From contig NZ_RXLZ01000019.1 of the NCBI RefSeq assembly GCF_003970865.1, positions 1 through 64,000 on the forward strand: DNA of 64,000 bases, given 5' to 3'. The translations under genes were made by a program, and so were the position numbers. Every line of letters begins with the position of its first letter. Within the stretch, counting starts at the first letter, position 1. The notes beneath the pieces are model-generated. The model worked only from the letters and a program-made list of their open reading frames with translations, had not been told where the DNA came from and did not search any database. The stretch comes from Stenotrophomonas maltophilia (GTDB lineage Bacteria; Pseudomonadota; Gammaproteobacteria; Xanthomonadales; Xanthomonadaceae). Positions 9,179 through 19,324 of the stretch are shown here, one piece after another.

Positions 9179-9284
9179 GGCGGGGGCCCGGAGCGGATTC
9201 AGGTTTCATTCTAGCCCGCCGCGCAGGTTGGCGCAGGTGCCGCCCGTTCGGCGTACAGTCGGGGCGAGCGCGTATCATGAACAC

Positions 9285-10493
9285 ATGAGTGAACGACATG
9301 ACGTGCTGATTGTCGGTGGTGGCCTGGTGGGTGCCAGCCTGGCCATTGCCCTGGACCGCCTGGGCCGTGACGTGGGCCTGCTCGAGGCCAGCCCGGCCGG
9401 CGAGCTGCCTGCGGTGTTCGACCAGCGCAATCTCAGTTTCGCTGCTGCCACCGTCAATGCGCTGACCGCGCTGGGGGTGATGCAGAAGCTGGCGATGGCG
9501 CCGGGCCCGATACGGCGCATCCATGTCAGTCGTGCCGGCGATTTCGGCCGTGTGCAGCTCGAAGCGGCCGATTACGACCGGCCGTGGTTCGGCCAGGTGG
9601 TGGTCGCGCGCGATTTCGGCCAGGCGCTGGAAGCGCGCCTGCAGGAGCTGCCGCGCCTGCGCCGTTACCGGCCGATGCGGTTCCTGGGGCTGGGCGAGGT
9701 GGTCGATGGTTACCGCCAGGTGCGGGTGGCTGACGAGGCCGGCGATCGCGTGCTGCTGGCACGCCTGGTGGTGGGGGCCGATGGCACCACCAGCGGCGTG
9801 CGTGGCGCGCTGGGCATCGAGGTCGACCGCCATGATTTCCAGCAGACCCTGTTCGTGGCCCGCGTGCGCAGCCAGCGCGCGCCGGATGGCACCGCCTGGG
9901 AGCGGTTCACCGATACCGGCCCGACGGCCCTGCTGCCGCGCGGCGATCGTCACTTCGGCACCGTGCACGGTGTTGCGCGCGACCAGGCCGATGCAGTGAT
10001 GGCGCTGGACGATGCCGCCTGGCTGCAACGCCTGCAGAACGCGATCGGCTGGCGTGCCGGCCGCCTGCTCGAGTCCGGCCCGCGTAGCGCCTACCCGCTC
10101 ATCCAGGTGCTGGCGCGTGCGCTGGCCGGTGAGCGCACGGTGCTGCTCGGCAATGCCGCGCAGACCATTCACCCGTTGGGTGCGCAGGGCTTCAACCTGG
10201 GCCTGCGCGATGCGCTGACCCTGGCCGAGCTGCTGGAGGATGCGCATGAAGATGCCGGCAGTGATGCATTGCTGCAGGCCTATGTCGCGCGCCGCGAGGA
10301 AGACCGCCGGCAGACTGTGGCGTTCTCCGGTGGGCTGGCACGCCTGACCAGCAACCCGGCGCCGCTGATGCGGCCGCTGCGCAGCCTCGGCCTGGTGGCC
10401 GCGCAACGCGCCTCGGTGCAGTCGATGCTGGTCGGTGGCGCGATGGGCTTCCGTGGCGAAGTGCCGCGCCTGTGCCGTGGAGAAGCCGCATGA
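9285..10493 (+). CDS. ubiH: 2-octaprenyl-6-methoxyphenol hydroxylase UbiH
   Basis: FAD-dependent monooxygenase of aerobic ubiquinone synthesis. The 402-residue product has the N-terminal Rossmann motif VLIVGGGLVGASLAIAL, the central VVGADGTTSGVR (DG motif) and the C-terminal NAAQTIHPLGAQGFNLGLRD (GD/FAD-ribityl region). ERFTDTGPTALLPRGD and YVARREEDRR also follow the UbiH pattern. Start ATG at 9285; the stop overlaps the next gene as ATGA. It is divergent from the 8031-9178 genes, with 106 bp between for both promoters. Confidence 0.9.
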   Translation: MSERHDVLIVGGGLVGASLAIALDRLGRDVGLLEASPAGELPAVFDQRNLSFAAATVNALTALGVMQKLAMAPGPIRRIHVSRAGDFGRVQLEAADYDRPWFGQVVVARDFGQALEARLQELPRLRRYRPMRFLGLGEVVDGYRQVRVADEAGDRVLLARLVVGADGTTSGVRGALGIEVDRHDFQQTLFVARVRSQRAPDGTAWERFTDTGPTALLPRGDRHFGTVHGVARDQADAVMALDDAAWLQRLQNAIGWRAGRLLESGPRSAYPLIQVLARALAGERTVLLGNAAQTIHPLGAQGFNLGLRDALTLAELLEDAHEDAGSDALLQAYVARREEDRRQTVAFSGGLARLTSNPAPLMRPLRSLGLVAAQRASVQSMLVGGAMGFRGEVPRLCRGEAA

Positions 10494-11671
10494 GCCGACG
10501 CATGCGTCTTGATGTGGCCATCGTTGGTGGCGGCGTGGTCGGTGCCGCGTGCGCGCTGGCGCTGGCCGATGCCGGCCTGTCGGTTGCGCTGGTGGAAGGT
10601 CGTGAACCGGCACCGTGGCAGGCCGCACAGCCTGACCTGCGCGTGTTCGCTTTTGCCGCCGACAACGTGCAGCTGTTGAACCGCCTGGGCGTGTGGCCGG
10701 CGATCGCGCAGGCCCGCGCCTGGCCCTACCGGCGCATGCAGGTGTGGGATGCGGCCGGTGGCGAAGATCTGCTGTTCGACGCCGATCGCTTCGGCCGTCG
10801 TGAACTGGGCTGTATCGTCGAGAACGGCCTGCTGCAGGATCGCCTGTGGGCGGCGTTGCCGGCGGCGGGCGTGCAGCTGCACTGCCCGGCACGGGTGGAA
10901 GCGCTGGAACAGGATGAAGACGGCGTGCGCCTGCGCCTGGATGACGGTCGCCGCCTGGAAGCGGCGTTGGCGGTGGCCGCCGACGGTGCCGAGTCGACCC
11001 TGCGCCAGCTGGCCGGGATCGAGGTGGAGCGGCACGATTACCACCAGCGTGGCGTGGTGGCCTATGTGGACAGCGATCTTCCCAACCAGGCCACTGCCTG
11101 GCAACGCTTCCTGCCGACCGGGCCGCTGGCGCTGCTGCCGGTGGCCGAGCGCCGCAGTTCGATCGTCTGGACCCTGCCCGAGGAGGAAGCGGCTCGCGTG
11201 CTGGCCTTGGACGAAGATGCGTTCAACCGCGAACTGACCCGCGCCTTCGCTGCGCGCCTGGGTGACCTGCGGCTGGCATCACCGCGCGCAGCCTTCCCGC
11301 TGCGTCGCCAGCTGGCCCGTCATTACGTGGCCGGCCGCGTGCTGGCATTGGGTGATGCCGCGCATGTGGTGCATCCGCTGGCCGGGCAGGGCGTGAACCT
11401 GGGCCTGCGCGATGTTGCCGCCCTGCAGCAGTGGCTGGCGCCGTCGGCCGAGCGTCGTGGCCAGCCGCGGCTGTCGCCGCAGCGCCTGCAGCGCTGGGCA
11501 CGCGAACGGCGCAGCGACAACCACATCGCCGCCTACAGCTTCGATGCGATCAACCGCCTGTTCTCCAACGACGAAATGCACCTGACCCTGGCCCGCGGTC
11601 GCGCGCTGGGCTGCGTCGGTAAATGGCCGCCGCTGGTGCAGGCATTCTGGAAGCGCGCCGCGGGGGTGTAA
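10490..11671 (+). CDS. ubiI: UbiH/UbiF/VisC family FAD-dependent hydroxylase (UbiI-like)
   Basis: Second FAD monooxygenase of ubiquinone ring hydroxylation, 393 residues, paralogous to the preceding UbiH. Visible motifs are VAIVGGGVVGAACALAL, VAADGAESTLRQ and GDAAHVVHPLAGQGVNLGLRD. The ATG at 10490 overlaps the ubiH stop (ATGA), which fixes the start and implies coupled translation. Whether it hydroxylates C5 (UbiI/VisC role) or C6 (UbiF/Coq7-like role) cannot be decided from sequence. The tandem ubiH-visC arrangement favours UbiI. Confidence 0.82.
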   Translation: MSRRMRLDVAIVGGGVVGAACALALADAGLSVALVEGREPAPWQAAQPDLRVFAFAADNVQLLNRLGVWPAIAQARAWPYRRMQVWDAAGGEDLLFDADRFGRRELGCIVENGLLQDRLWAALPAAGVQLHCPARVEALEQDEDGVRLRLDDGRRLEAALAVAADGAESTLRQLAGIEVERHDYHQRGVVAYVDSDLPNQATAWQRFLPTGPLALLPVAERRSSIVWTLPEEEAARVLALDEDAFNRELTRAFAARLGDLRLASPRAAFPLRRQLARHYVAGRVLALGDAAHVVHPLAGQGVNLGLRDVAALQQWLAPSAERRGQPRLSPQRLQRWARERRSDNHIAAYSFDAINRLFSNDEMHLTLARGRALGCVGKWPPLVQAFWKRAAGV

Positions 11672-11738
11672 GCGGAATACAAACCGCACGACGTTGCGGG
11701 CATCACTGCCGAATTGCCCACCGCAGGATGCCGTTCTG

Positions 11739-11892
11739 GTAGGTGCCAACCTTGGTTGGCACAACGCTGGAAATACCCTCGCCTCATCCGGGCCCGGGGT
11801 GCCTGATGGATGTGCCAACCAAGGTTGGCACCTACCCAAAGCGGGCGCTGCTACCGCCGTAGATCCAGTAGATCCACGCCATGCGTGGATGA
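11739..11892. repeat. SMAG palindromes, three copies
   Basis: Three GTAG-headed palindromes. 11739-11762 has stem GTGCCAACC/GGTTGGCAC, 11812-11835 is the same sequence inverted and ends CTAC, and 11868-11892 has stem ATCCACGC/GCGTGGAT. The first two form a head-to-head dimer with a 49-bp spacer. They sit between the convergent ubiI-like and EF-hand genes and could terminate or stabilise transcripts. This is the SMAG REP family of S. maltophilia. Confidence 0.88.
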
Positions 11893-11908
11893 AGATCGCG
11901 CCGGTGGA

Positions 11909-12304
11909 TCAATCAACCAGCCAACCGGCCAGGTCGGCACGATCCAGCTTGCCGCGACGCTTCACGTCCAACGCATTGAACTCATCGGCCAGCGCCGGGT
12001 TGGCCTGTGCTTCCTCGCGGCTGATGAAACCATCGCCGTTCACATCCAGCGCGGCGAAGTGGATGCGGTACTGGCCGACCACGCTGCTTGGTTCCAGCGA
12101 ACGCACGGTCACCTGTGCCTCGCCGGCCGGCCGTGCAATCTCGACGCTGCCGCTGACCCGGCCAGCATCCAGCGGTTGCTGGCGGATCGCGCCGCCGGTG
12201 GGGCCCAGCGGCTGGCTCTGCGCAGGTGTGTGCGGCAGCTGCTGGGCAATGGCCGGTGCGGTTGCCAGCAAGGTGATCAGCATGGCGAGCGAGTGGTATC
12301 GCAT
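11909..12304 (-). CDS. Exported EF-hand protein
   Basis: A 131-residue precursor with signal peptide MRYHSLAMLITLLATAPAIA (cleavage after AIA-Q), so it is periplasmic or secreted. A canonical EF-hand loop DVNGDGFISREE (Asp87, Asn89, Asp91, Glu98) is followed by a second, degenerate loop, DVKRRGKLDRAD (from Asp113), that lacks several ligands. It probably binds calcium; the partner is unknown. I start at ATG 12304 because the signal peptide begins there. It stands alone between SMAG repeats and rlmM. Confidence 0.85.
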   Translation of the reverse strand: MRYHSLAMLITLLATAPAIAQQLPHTPAQSQPLGPTGGAIRQQPLDAGRVSGSVEIARPAGEAQVTVRSLEPSSVVGQYRIHFAALDVNGDGFISREEAQANPALADEFNALDVKRRGKLDRADLAGWLVD

Positions 12305-12353
12305 GGTTCCCTTCCTCGGTAGCGCCGGGCCCTGCCCGGCGGGCGCGGTGGCC

Positions 12354-13421
12354 TCAGCGCAGCGGCGAGGCCAGTACCGTGATCTCCTCACGGTCGTGAT
12401 AGAGCTGCTTGGCACGTACCACCAGCGGCTTGCCGGCCTGGTCCTGGAACAGGTCCAGGCACAAGCGGGTTTCGTCCCAGCGCTTCTTCATCGGCAGCTT
12501 CAGATTGAAGATCGCGTGCCTGCACCAGCCTTCGCGGAACCAGGTGGCCATGCGTTCGGCCACGCGGCGCGGCTGCTCGACCATGTCGCAGACCATCCAG
12601 TCCAGTGGCTGCTCCGGGTGCCAGTGGAAGCCATCGGCGCGCAGGTGTTCGACCAGGCCGGTGTCCAGCACGTGCTGGCGCAGCGGGCCGTTGTCGATGC
12701 TCAGCACGTGCATGTGCTGGCGGGTCAGCACCCAGGTCCAGCCGCCGGGTGCGGCACCCAGGTCGGCCGCGCGCATGCCGGGCTTGGCCAGCGCTTCGCG
12801 TTCTTCCGGCGTCAGCAGGGTCAGCAGCGCTTCGTCCAGCTTCAGCGCCGAACGCGAAGGCGCTTCGGGCAGCAGCTTCAGGCGCGGGATGCCCAGTGCC
12901 CACGGCGCGCTGTCGGCCGGGTCGGCCACGCAGACGAAGGCGTGGGTGCCGTCGACAAACACCACGTGCAGGCGCGGCAGGCGATTGTTTGGCTTGTCAG
13001 TGAGCTTGCCGGCCTTGCGCAGCGCCGGGCGCAGTGCATTGCCGAAGGCGCGGGCCAGCCCGGACAGTGGTTTGCCGGCGTCCGAATCGGGGTGCTCCAC
13101 CCACAGGTCGCCGAAGCGCGGCGCATCGGCCAGCACCTCCAGCATCGGGGTGATCCGGTCAGCCGGGTCCAGCTGCGGCAGCTCGGCCAGCACCACCAGC
13201 TTCTGCCGCGCGAAGATCAGCTCACGCCAGCGCAGGCGCGGAGCCAGTGCCGCAGCTTCGTCGCACATGAAAAGCACGTAGCCGTCATTGCGCTGGGTAC
13301 GCGCATAACCTGCGAAACCGGCTTCGCCGGCGCGGAACTGCAGCTCGCCGGCCAGCTCGGGCTCGAAGCCCTGCCGGCACAGGCACAGCAGGCCGATGCC
13401 GGTCTCAGTAACGGGCGCCAT
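12354..13421 (-). CDS. rlmM: 23S rRNA (cytidine2498-2'-O)-methyltransferase RlmM
   Basis: SAM-dependent 2'-O-methylation of C2498 in the peptidyl transferase region of 23S rRNA. The 355-residue product has an N-terminal THUMP-like region, the RrmJ-fold SAM motif DLGAAPGGWTWVL, the acidic motif WMVCDMVEQP and the catalytic lysine region FNLKLPMKKRW. ATG 13421 (MAPVTETGIG) is preceded by the purine-rich GGGGAAAG; a start six codons upstream is possible. The 5' end overlaps the deaminase stop by 17 bp, so the two genes are likely co-transcribed. Confidence 0.94.
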   Translation of the reverse strand: MAPVTETGIGLLCLCRQGFEPELAGELQFRAGEAGFAGYARTQRNDGYVLFMCDEAAALAPRLRWRELIFARQKLVVLAELPQLDPADRITPMLEVLADAPRFGDLWVEHPDSDAGKPLSGLARAFGNALRPALRKAGKLTDKPNNRLPRLHVVFVDGTHAFVCVADPADSAPWALGIPRLKLLPEAPSRSALKLDEALLTLLTPEEREALAKPGMRAADLGAAPGGWTWVLTRQHMHVLSIDNGPLRQHVLDTGLVEHLRADGFHWHPEQPLDWMVCDMVEQPRRVAERMATWFREGWCRHAIFNLKLPMKKRWDETRLCLDLFQDQAGKPLVVRAKQLYHDREEITVLASPLR

Positions 13422-13965
13422 CGCTTTCCCCATAAGCACGCAGCACGCTGCGCGCGGCGTCGCGGTTCAGGCCCTGCACCACTTCGATGCCACGCTTGTT
13501 GAGTTCACCCACCCAGTCGGCCGGCAGCGGGCCTTCATCGAACGGGGTCAGCGCTTCGACGTCGGCCGAGTTGGCACCGATCAGCAGGCGGTCGATGCCG
13601 GCCCACACGGTAGCGCCATAGCACTGGCAGCACGGCTGCGAACTGGTGGCCAGGGTGACCGGCGACAGCACCGCGTTCAGGCGCGGGGTCTGCAGGCGCT
13701 GCTGGGCCAGCATGTAGGCCATGTTCTCGGCGTGCGCCAGCGAGGTCGCATGCGGCATCACCCGGTTCACGCCGGCGGCGATGACCTTGTCGTCCGGGCC
13801 GAACACCACGGCACCGAACGGGCCGCCACTGGCGTGCTCGACGTTCAGCCGCGACAGCTCGATCGCCAGCGCGACCTTGGCCTCATCGCCCGGATATCGA
13901 CGATCCAGGTCGATCTGGTCGTGGATCCAGGCGGGAAGGGTCAGGTGGACTTGCGCGTACAGCAT
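13405..13965 (-). CDS. Nucleoside/guanine deaminase-like zinc enzyme
   Basis: A 186-residue protein of the cytidine/deoxycytidylate deaminase fold. The zinc-site motifs are HAEN (His ligand and catalytic Glu) and PCCQCYGA (PCxxC cysteine ligands); GGPFGAVVFGPDDKVIAAG is the substrate-side strand. This fits guanine deaminase/tRNA-adenosine-like nucleoside deaminases, but the spacing SSQPCCQCYGATVWAG is not diagnostic for one base. Start ATG 13965 (MLYAQVHLTLPAW); longer upstream frames have no homology. It precedes rlmM on the same strand. Confidence 0.85.
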   Translation of the reverse strand: MLYAQVHLTLPAWIHDQIDLDRRYPGDEAKVALAIELSRLNVEHASGGPFGAVVFGPDDKVIAAGVNRVMPHATSLAHAENMAYMLAQQRLQTPRLNAVLSPVTLATSSQPCCQCYGATVWAGIDRLLIGANSADVEALTPFDEGPLPADWVGELNKRGIEVVQGLNRDAARSVLRAYGESDGARY

Positions 13966-14063
13966 CGCGGGGGTGCCTCGTAGTGGAATGGAAGAAAGTG
14001 CGGTTGCTTGGGAAACCGGCGCGCAGTGTAGCTGCACCGGCCTGTATCGGGTGTGGCGGCGGG

Positions 14064-14786
14064 TCAGCCCGGCGAGCCGGTGCGGATCACCACGTACTGT
14101 TTGCGGAATTCCAGCCCGGCCTGCGGCCAGCTGGCCGCGTAGGCGCGCAGCAGGGGCAGGGCGGCGGCGAAGTCGTGGCCGTTGACCCGGCAATCGGCCT
14201 CGCACAGGCCGTCGGCATCGCGCGAGGCGAACAGGCGGATGGCGAGGAATTGGCGGGCTTTCAGCAGCTCGTCGAAGGCGTCCATGCTGCGGGTGAACAG
14301 GCAGCAGGGGCAGGAACCATGGTCGTCCTCGCTGCAGGTGGAGGCATCCACTTCCTGCGCACGGTAGTGCGCCAACGGCCCCAGCACCACGGTGCGCTCG
14401 TGTTCCTCGCCATCGTCACTGGCCGGATAGGTCAGGCCCATCATCGGCAGGCCCTGTGCATCTTCGGCGCCGATCGCGGTCTGCAGGGTCGCCAGGTCCA
14501 CCCGCACCCAGGTCTGGAAGCCGGACAACAGCGATGCCTGCTCATCGGCACCATTTGCGTGCTGGTACTCGAACAGGCCATCGGCGAACAGTTGCGGATG
14601 CTGGCTTTCGATGACGGTGGAGGTCTGCCAGCCGCCGTTGTCGCGCGCGTGCGCGGCCATCGCATGCGGGGTCAGGCGCAGGCCGCTGTCCAGCAGCAGC
14701 GCGTTGCCGTCGACGCGACTGGCGATGCCGGCATCCTGCAGGACCTGCTGCAGCAGCGGGAGGAGGGCGGCGGAGGTCGTGGTCAT
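14064..14786 (-). CDS. Conserved hypothetical protein (DUF6348-like)
   Basis: A 240-residue cytoplasmic-looking protein with no signal or membrane segment. It contains a cysteine-rich patch, STCSEDDHGSCPCCLFTRSMD, and a later CEADCRVNGHDF, which may bind a metal or serve structurally. Length and pattern resemble the DUF6348 family, which has no assigned function; I hold that assignment loosely. Start ATG 14786 (MTTTSAALLPLL). It lies 50 bp after the next hypothetical gene and 98 bp before the deaminase gene. Confidence 0.7.
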   Translation of the reverse strand: MTTTSAALLPLLQQVLQDAGIASRVDGNALLLDSGLRLTPHAMAAHARDNGGWQTSTVIESQHPQLFADGLFEYQHANGADEQASLLSGFQTWVRVDLATLQTAIGAEDAQGLPMMGLTYPASDDGEEHERTVVLGPLAHYRAQEVDASTCSEDDHGSCPCCLFTRSMDAFDELLKARQFLAIRLFASRDADGLCEADCRVNGHDFAAALPLLRAYAASWPQAGLEFRKQYVVIRTGSPG

Positions 14787-14836
14787 GTCAGGCCTGTGGG
14801 TGGATGGGGTGGAACATCCAGGCAGGGCCTGGGGAT

Positions 14837-15490
14837 CTAGCGGTCGAGCGCGTCGAGTTCGGCGCGATATCGCAGCGCGTCGGGTTGCTGCTGCGGATCG
14901 TTGCCGTGGTCGCGCAGCCAGGTTTCCAGCTCGCGGCGATAGTCCGCGCGGAAATCGGCATTGCCCGGGCTGAAGTGCAGCTTGCGCGCCGCCACTTCCA
15001 CCCGCTCGCGTGCGCTGGCACGGGCCTGGGCGATGCCGTGCGGGGATTCGTTGGTGAGGATGACGAAGTTGCGCGGGAAACCCGGCGTGTACTTCACCAC
15101 GAACGGCTGGTCCTGCGCCGGGATGCGGATGGCGTTTTCCAGCGGCCACAGCGAGGCGGTATTGGTGTGGAACACCACCTCCACATCGCGCCCTTCGGCA
15201 GTGCGCAGCACCGCTTCGTAGCGCCAGATGTACTGCTCGTTCATCGTCGAACTGGTGCGCTCGGACTTCACGATCACCGCTTCACCACGCTCGCCCACCA
15301 CGTTGAGGAAGGCGGCGTTGAGGAAGTGGCCGAGGAAGATGTTGAGCATCGCCAGCGGGAACACCACGATGGCGTAGCCCGGAAAACGCCGCCACCACGA
15401 GACCAGCCCGGCCAGCACCATCGCCGAAAAGAACGTCAGCAGCGGATGCTGCGAGATGAACCAGAGCAGGACGGAGAGGGCGGTGATCAT
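14837..15490 (-). CDS. Hypothetical inner-membrane protein
   Basis: A 217-residue protein that I do not recognise. Two hydrophobic segments at the N-terminus (about 1-27 and 38-65: ITALSVLLWFISQHPLLTF, YAIVVFPLAMLNIFLGHFL) anchor it. The rest is a soluble domain with YIWRYEAVLRTAEGRDVEVVF, resembling the DUF3592-like proteins that read membrane or redox context, followed by a charged helical C-terminus. It lies 43 bp after glnS on the same strand and may be co-transcribed with it. Confidence 0.65.
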   Translation of the reverse strand: MITALSVLLWFISQHPLLTFFSAMVLAGLVSWWRRFPGYAIVVFPLAMLNIFLGHFLNAAFLNVVGERGEAVIVKSERTSSTMNEQYIWRYEAVLRTAEGRDVEVVFHTNTASLWPLENAIRIPAQDQPFVVKYTPGFPRNFVILTNESPHGIAQARASARERVEVAARKLHFSPGNADFRADYRRELETWLRDHGNDPQQQPDALRYRAELDALDR

Positions 15491-15533
15491 CGTCGCGGTA
15501 ATGCGGGCGCCGTGCTGGCGCCCGCGCAGGTCC

Positions 15534-17282
<1,749 letters not shown>

Positions 17283-17356
17283 GAGTCGGCGAAAAGAAAG
17301 GCAGAAAGGCCAACAGTCTAGCGCGTACGGGGCAGGGCTGCCCGGTGGGGTGAGGG

Positions 17357-17424
17357 GATGCCGGCCAGCGGCCGGCGGAACGTGGATCGCCGTGCAGTTG
17401 GGTAGTGCCGGCCGCTGGCCGGCA
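17357..17424. repeat. SMAG palindrome pair
   Basis: 17402-17424 is GTAG plus the stem TGCCGGCC/GGCCGGCA. 17357-17380 is an inverted, partly degenerate copy (TGCCGGCCAGCGGCCGGC). They lie in the divergent region between glnS and the DUF2007 gene. Confidence 0.8.
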
Positions 17425-17498
17425 GAACGGTCATGCGCCGTCACCACCACCATTCAGCCCCGGGCGTATGCTGGAACCCTGTCCCACGGAGCCGCCGC

Positions 17499-17762
17499 AT
17501 GCACATCGTGTACAAGGCCGACAACCTGTTCGACGCCCATCTGGTCAAGCACGCGCTGGAAGATGCCGGCATCCCGGCCTTCGTGTTCGGCGAGTCGTTG
17601 CTGGGCGGCATGGGCGAGTTGCCGCTGTTTGGTGTGCTGCGGGTGGGAATCCCCGATGCGGCACGCCCGCAGGCCGAGGACATCGTGGCGGCGCTGGACT
17701 TGGGCCACGCGCCGGACGCCCCCATTTCAGATGCAGACGACATAGCCGGACTTCCGGCGTAG
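17499..17762 (+). CDS. DUF2007 putative signal-transducing protein
   Basis: An 87-residue protein starting MHIVYKADNLFDAHLVKHAL. The family is a small ferredoxin-like fold (DUF2007) annotated as putative signal transducing on structural grounds only; GIPAFVFGESLLGGMGELP and VGIPDAARPQAEDIVAAL are typical. No catalytic residues are apparent. It lies 9 bp upstream of msrA on the same strand and is probably co-transcribed with it. Confidence 0.82.
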   Translation: MHIVYKADNLFDAHLVKHALEDAGIPAFVFGESLLGGMGELPLFGVLRVGIPDAARPQAEDIVAALDLGHAPDAPISDADDIAGLPA

Positions 17763-17771
17763 GAGCGCATC

Positions 17772-18458
<687 letters not shown>

Positions 18459-18498
18459 CGCGCGGTGGTCCGCCTGCGGCGGGCAACGTCAACGGCTG

Positions 18499-18581
18499 AA
18501 AGCCAAAGCCAAAGCCAAAGCCAAAGCCAAAGCCAAAGCCAAAGCCAAAGCCAAAGCCAAAGCCAAAGCCAAAGCCAAAGC
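18499..18581. repeat. Hexanucleotide tandem repeat (AAAGCC)n, about 14 copies
   Basis: Perfect uninterrupted AAAGCC units fill 83 bp, 40 bp after the msrA stop. The tract abuts structured repeat A on its tail side through GCCAAAGCG, the same junction seen at 50305-50313 beside element C. The + frame would read (Lys-Ala)n, but no plausible gene surrounds it. It is expected to vary in copy number by slippage. Confidence 0.95.
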
Positions 18582-18602
18582 GGCTCTGGGTTGCTGCTTG
18601 TT

Positions 18603-18788
18603 GGGTGGGGCGGTGTGGGTTGGCAGGACACGCCGTAAACCCCGCTCCGCGGTCCGGCCCAGCCGCTGGCGGCTGTGCGTTCGGGCGCTTGCGAAGCAGT
18701 GCTTCGCAAGCAAAGCGCCCTCACCCCTGGGGGCTCGATGGCGCCATCCATGGCGCCAACGGTCCTGCCAACCCACACCGCCCCACCC
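18603..18788 (-). repeat. Structured long-stem repeat, element A
   Basis: A perfect 27-bp inverted repeat (arms 18603-18629 and 18762-18788, core GGGTTGGCAGGAC) encloses a 132-bp GC-rich interior with its own hairpins: GCGCTTGCGAAGC/GCTTCGCAAGC around 18690-18715, and GGCGCC/GGCGCC with loop ATGGAT (minus strand) near 18741-18758. The head-side flank (minus strand) reads GGAAACTGTCGGGGG, as in element B. The tail side leads into the AAAGCC tract. It lacks the ACANGGACGU core of the other copies, so it is a divergent member. Confidence 0.85.
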
Positions 18789-18848
18789 CCGACAGTTTCC
18801 CGGTGACGGTGGGCGAGAGCATTGGTTACTGACGAACTGAAGAAAAAC

Positions 18849-18880
18849 AAAAAGGACGCGGCGTTCGCCGCGTCCTTTTT
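18849..18880. terminator. Bidirectional rho-independent terminator
   Basis: A ten-base-pair GC stem (GGACGCGGCG / CGCCGCGTCC) with a tiny loop is flanked by A5 on the left and T5 on the right, so it can terminate transcripts from msrA (plus) and from the tal side (minus). It lies between structured repeats A and B. Confidence 0.92.
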
Positions 18881-18912
18881 GTTTGGTTCTGCATTGCCCT
18901 TGTAGAGCCGAA

Positions 18913-18981
18913 GGCAGCGGCAGGAGCCGCTGCCAACGTCGCTTGCGACGGCCCGGAGGGTGCCGGTCAGGACGACCGGCA
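18913..18981 (+). other. Hairpins with AGGA loops
   Basis: Three perfect hairpins in a row. 18913-18934 has a 9-bp stem with the four-base loop AGGA. 18937-18950 has stem CGTCGC/GCGACG. 18961-18981 has stem TGCCGGTC/GACCGGCA with loop AGGAC. Loop-exposed GGA is the hallmark of CsrA/RsmA-binding RNAs. A degenerate SMAG-like unit (GTAGAGCCGA and CATGCTCGGCT) surrounds them. No gene is visible here. Confidence 0.7.
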
Positions 18982-19074
18982 TAGTCATGCTCGGCTGCGA
19001 GCAAGCGAAGCGTGCGACCCGCTGTTGCTCTTCTTTCTTTCTTCCGTGGCGGGCGGCCACCGGAAACTGTCGAA

Positions 19075-19257
19075 GGCAGGGTGGGTAGGCCGCGCAGGGG
19101 CGTGAGCCGCATGGGCCCGAGGCATGCCTCGGGCGGGTTGGGCAGGACGCCCAACCCCGGTCTTGCCGTGTGCGCAGGACAGCGCACACGAGCAAGCGGC
19201 GACCGAGCTTACAGGGACGTACTTGCAGCGTCCCCTGCACGGCCTACCCACCCTGCC
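19075..19257 (+). repeat. Structured long-stem repeat, element B
   Basis: Outer arms 19075-19102 and 19229-19257 pair over ~27 bp with one mismatch and one bulge. Inside lie GAGCCGCATGG, a 20-bp palindrome (19115-19134), hairpins with loops AGGAC (19135-19157) and AGGACA (19167-19190), then GCGGCGACCGAGCTTACAG and the motif ACAGGGACGT (19211-19220). That motif fits the RsmE/CsrA consensus ACANGGANGU. GGGACG/CGTCCC offers an alternative local hairpin at 19214-19234. The head flank is GGAAACTGTCGAAGG. The interior is identical over 96 bp to element C. Confidence 0.88.
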
Positions 19258-19324
19258 AACCACATGACCCGCTCTTCGCGACCAACCGACCCGCCACGAG
19301 GGGCTCAGCCGTTGGCCGAAATCC

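Noticed and set aside
9179-9284. Cobalamin riboswitch before the adenosyltransferase/membrane-protein pair
   Set aside because: Only 106 bp separate the divergent genes, too short for a B12 riboswitch, and no B12-box-like conserved sequence is visible.
8586-10892. Long open extension upstream of the adenosyltransferase, antisense to ubiH and its neighbour
   Set aside because: Composition is Arg/Pro/His-rich as in antisense frames of GC-rich genes, and the real start with RIYTRTGDDG is at 8585.
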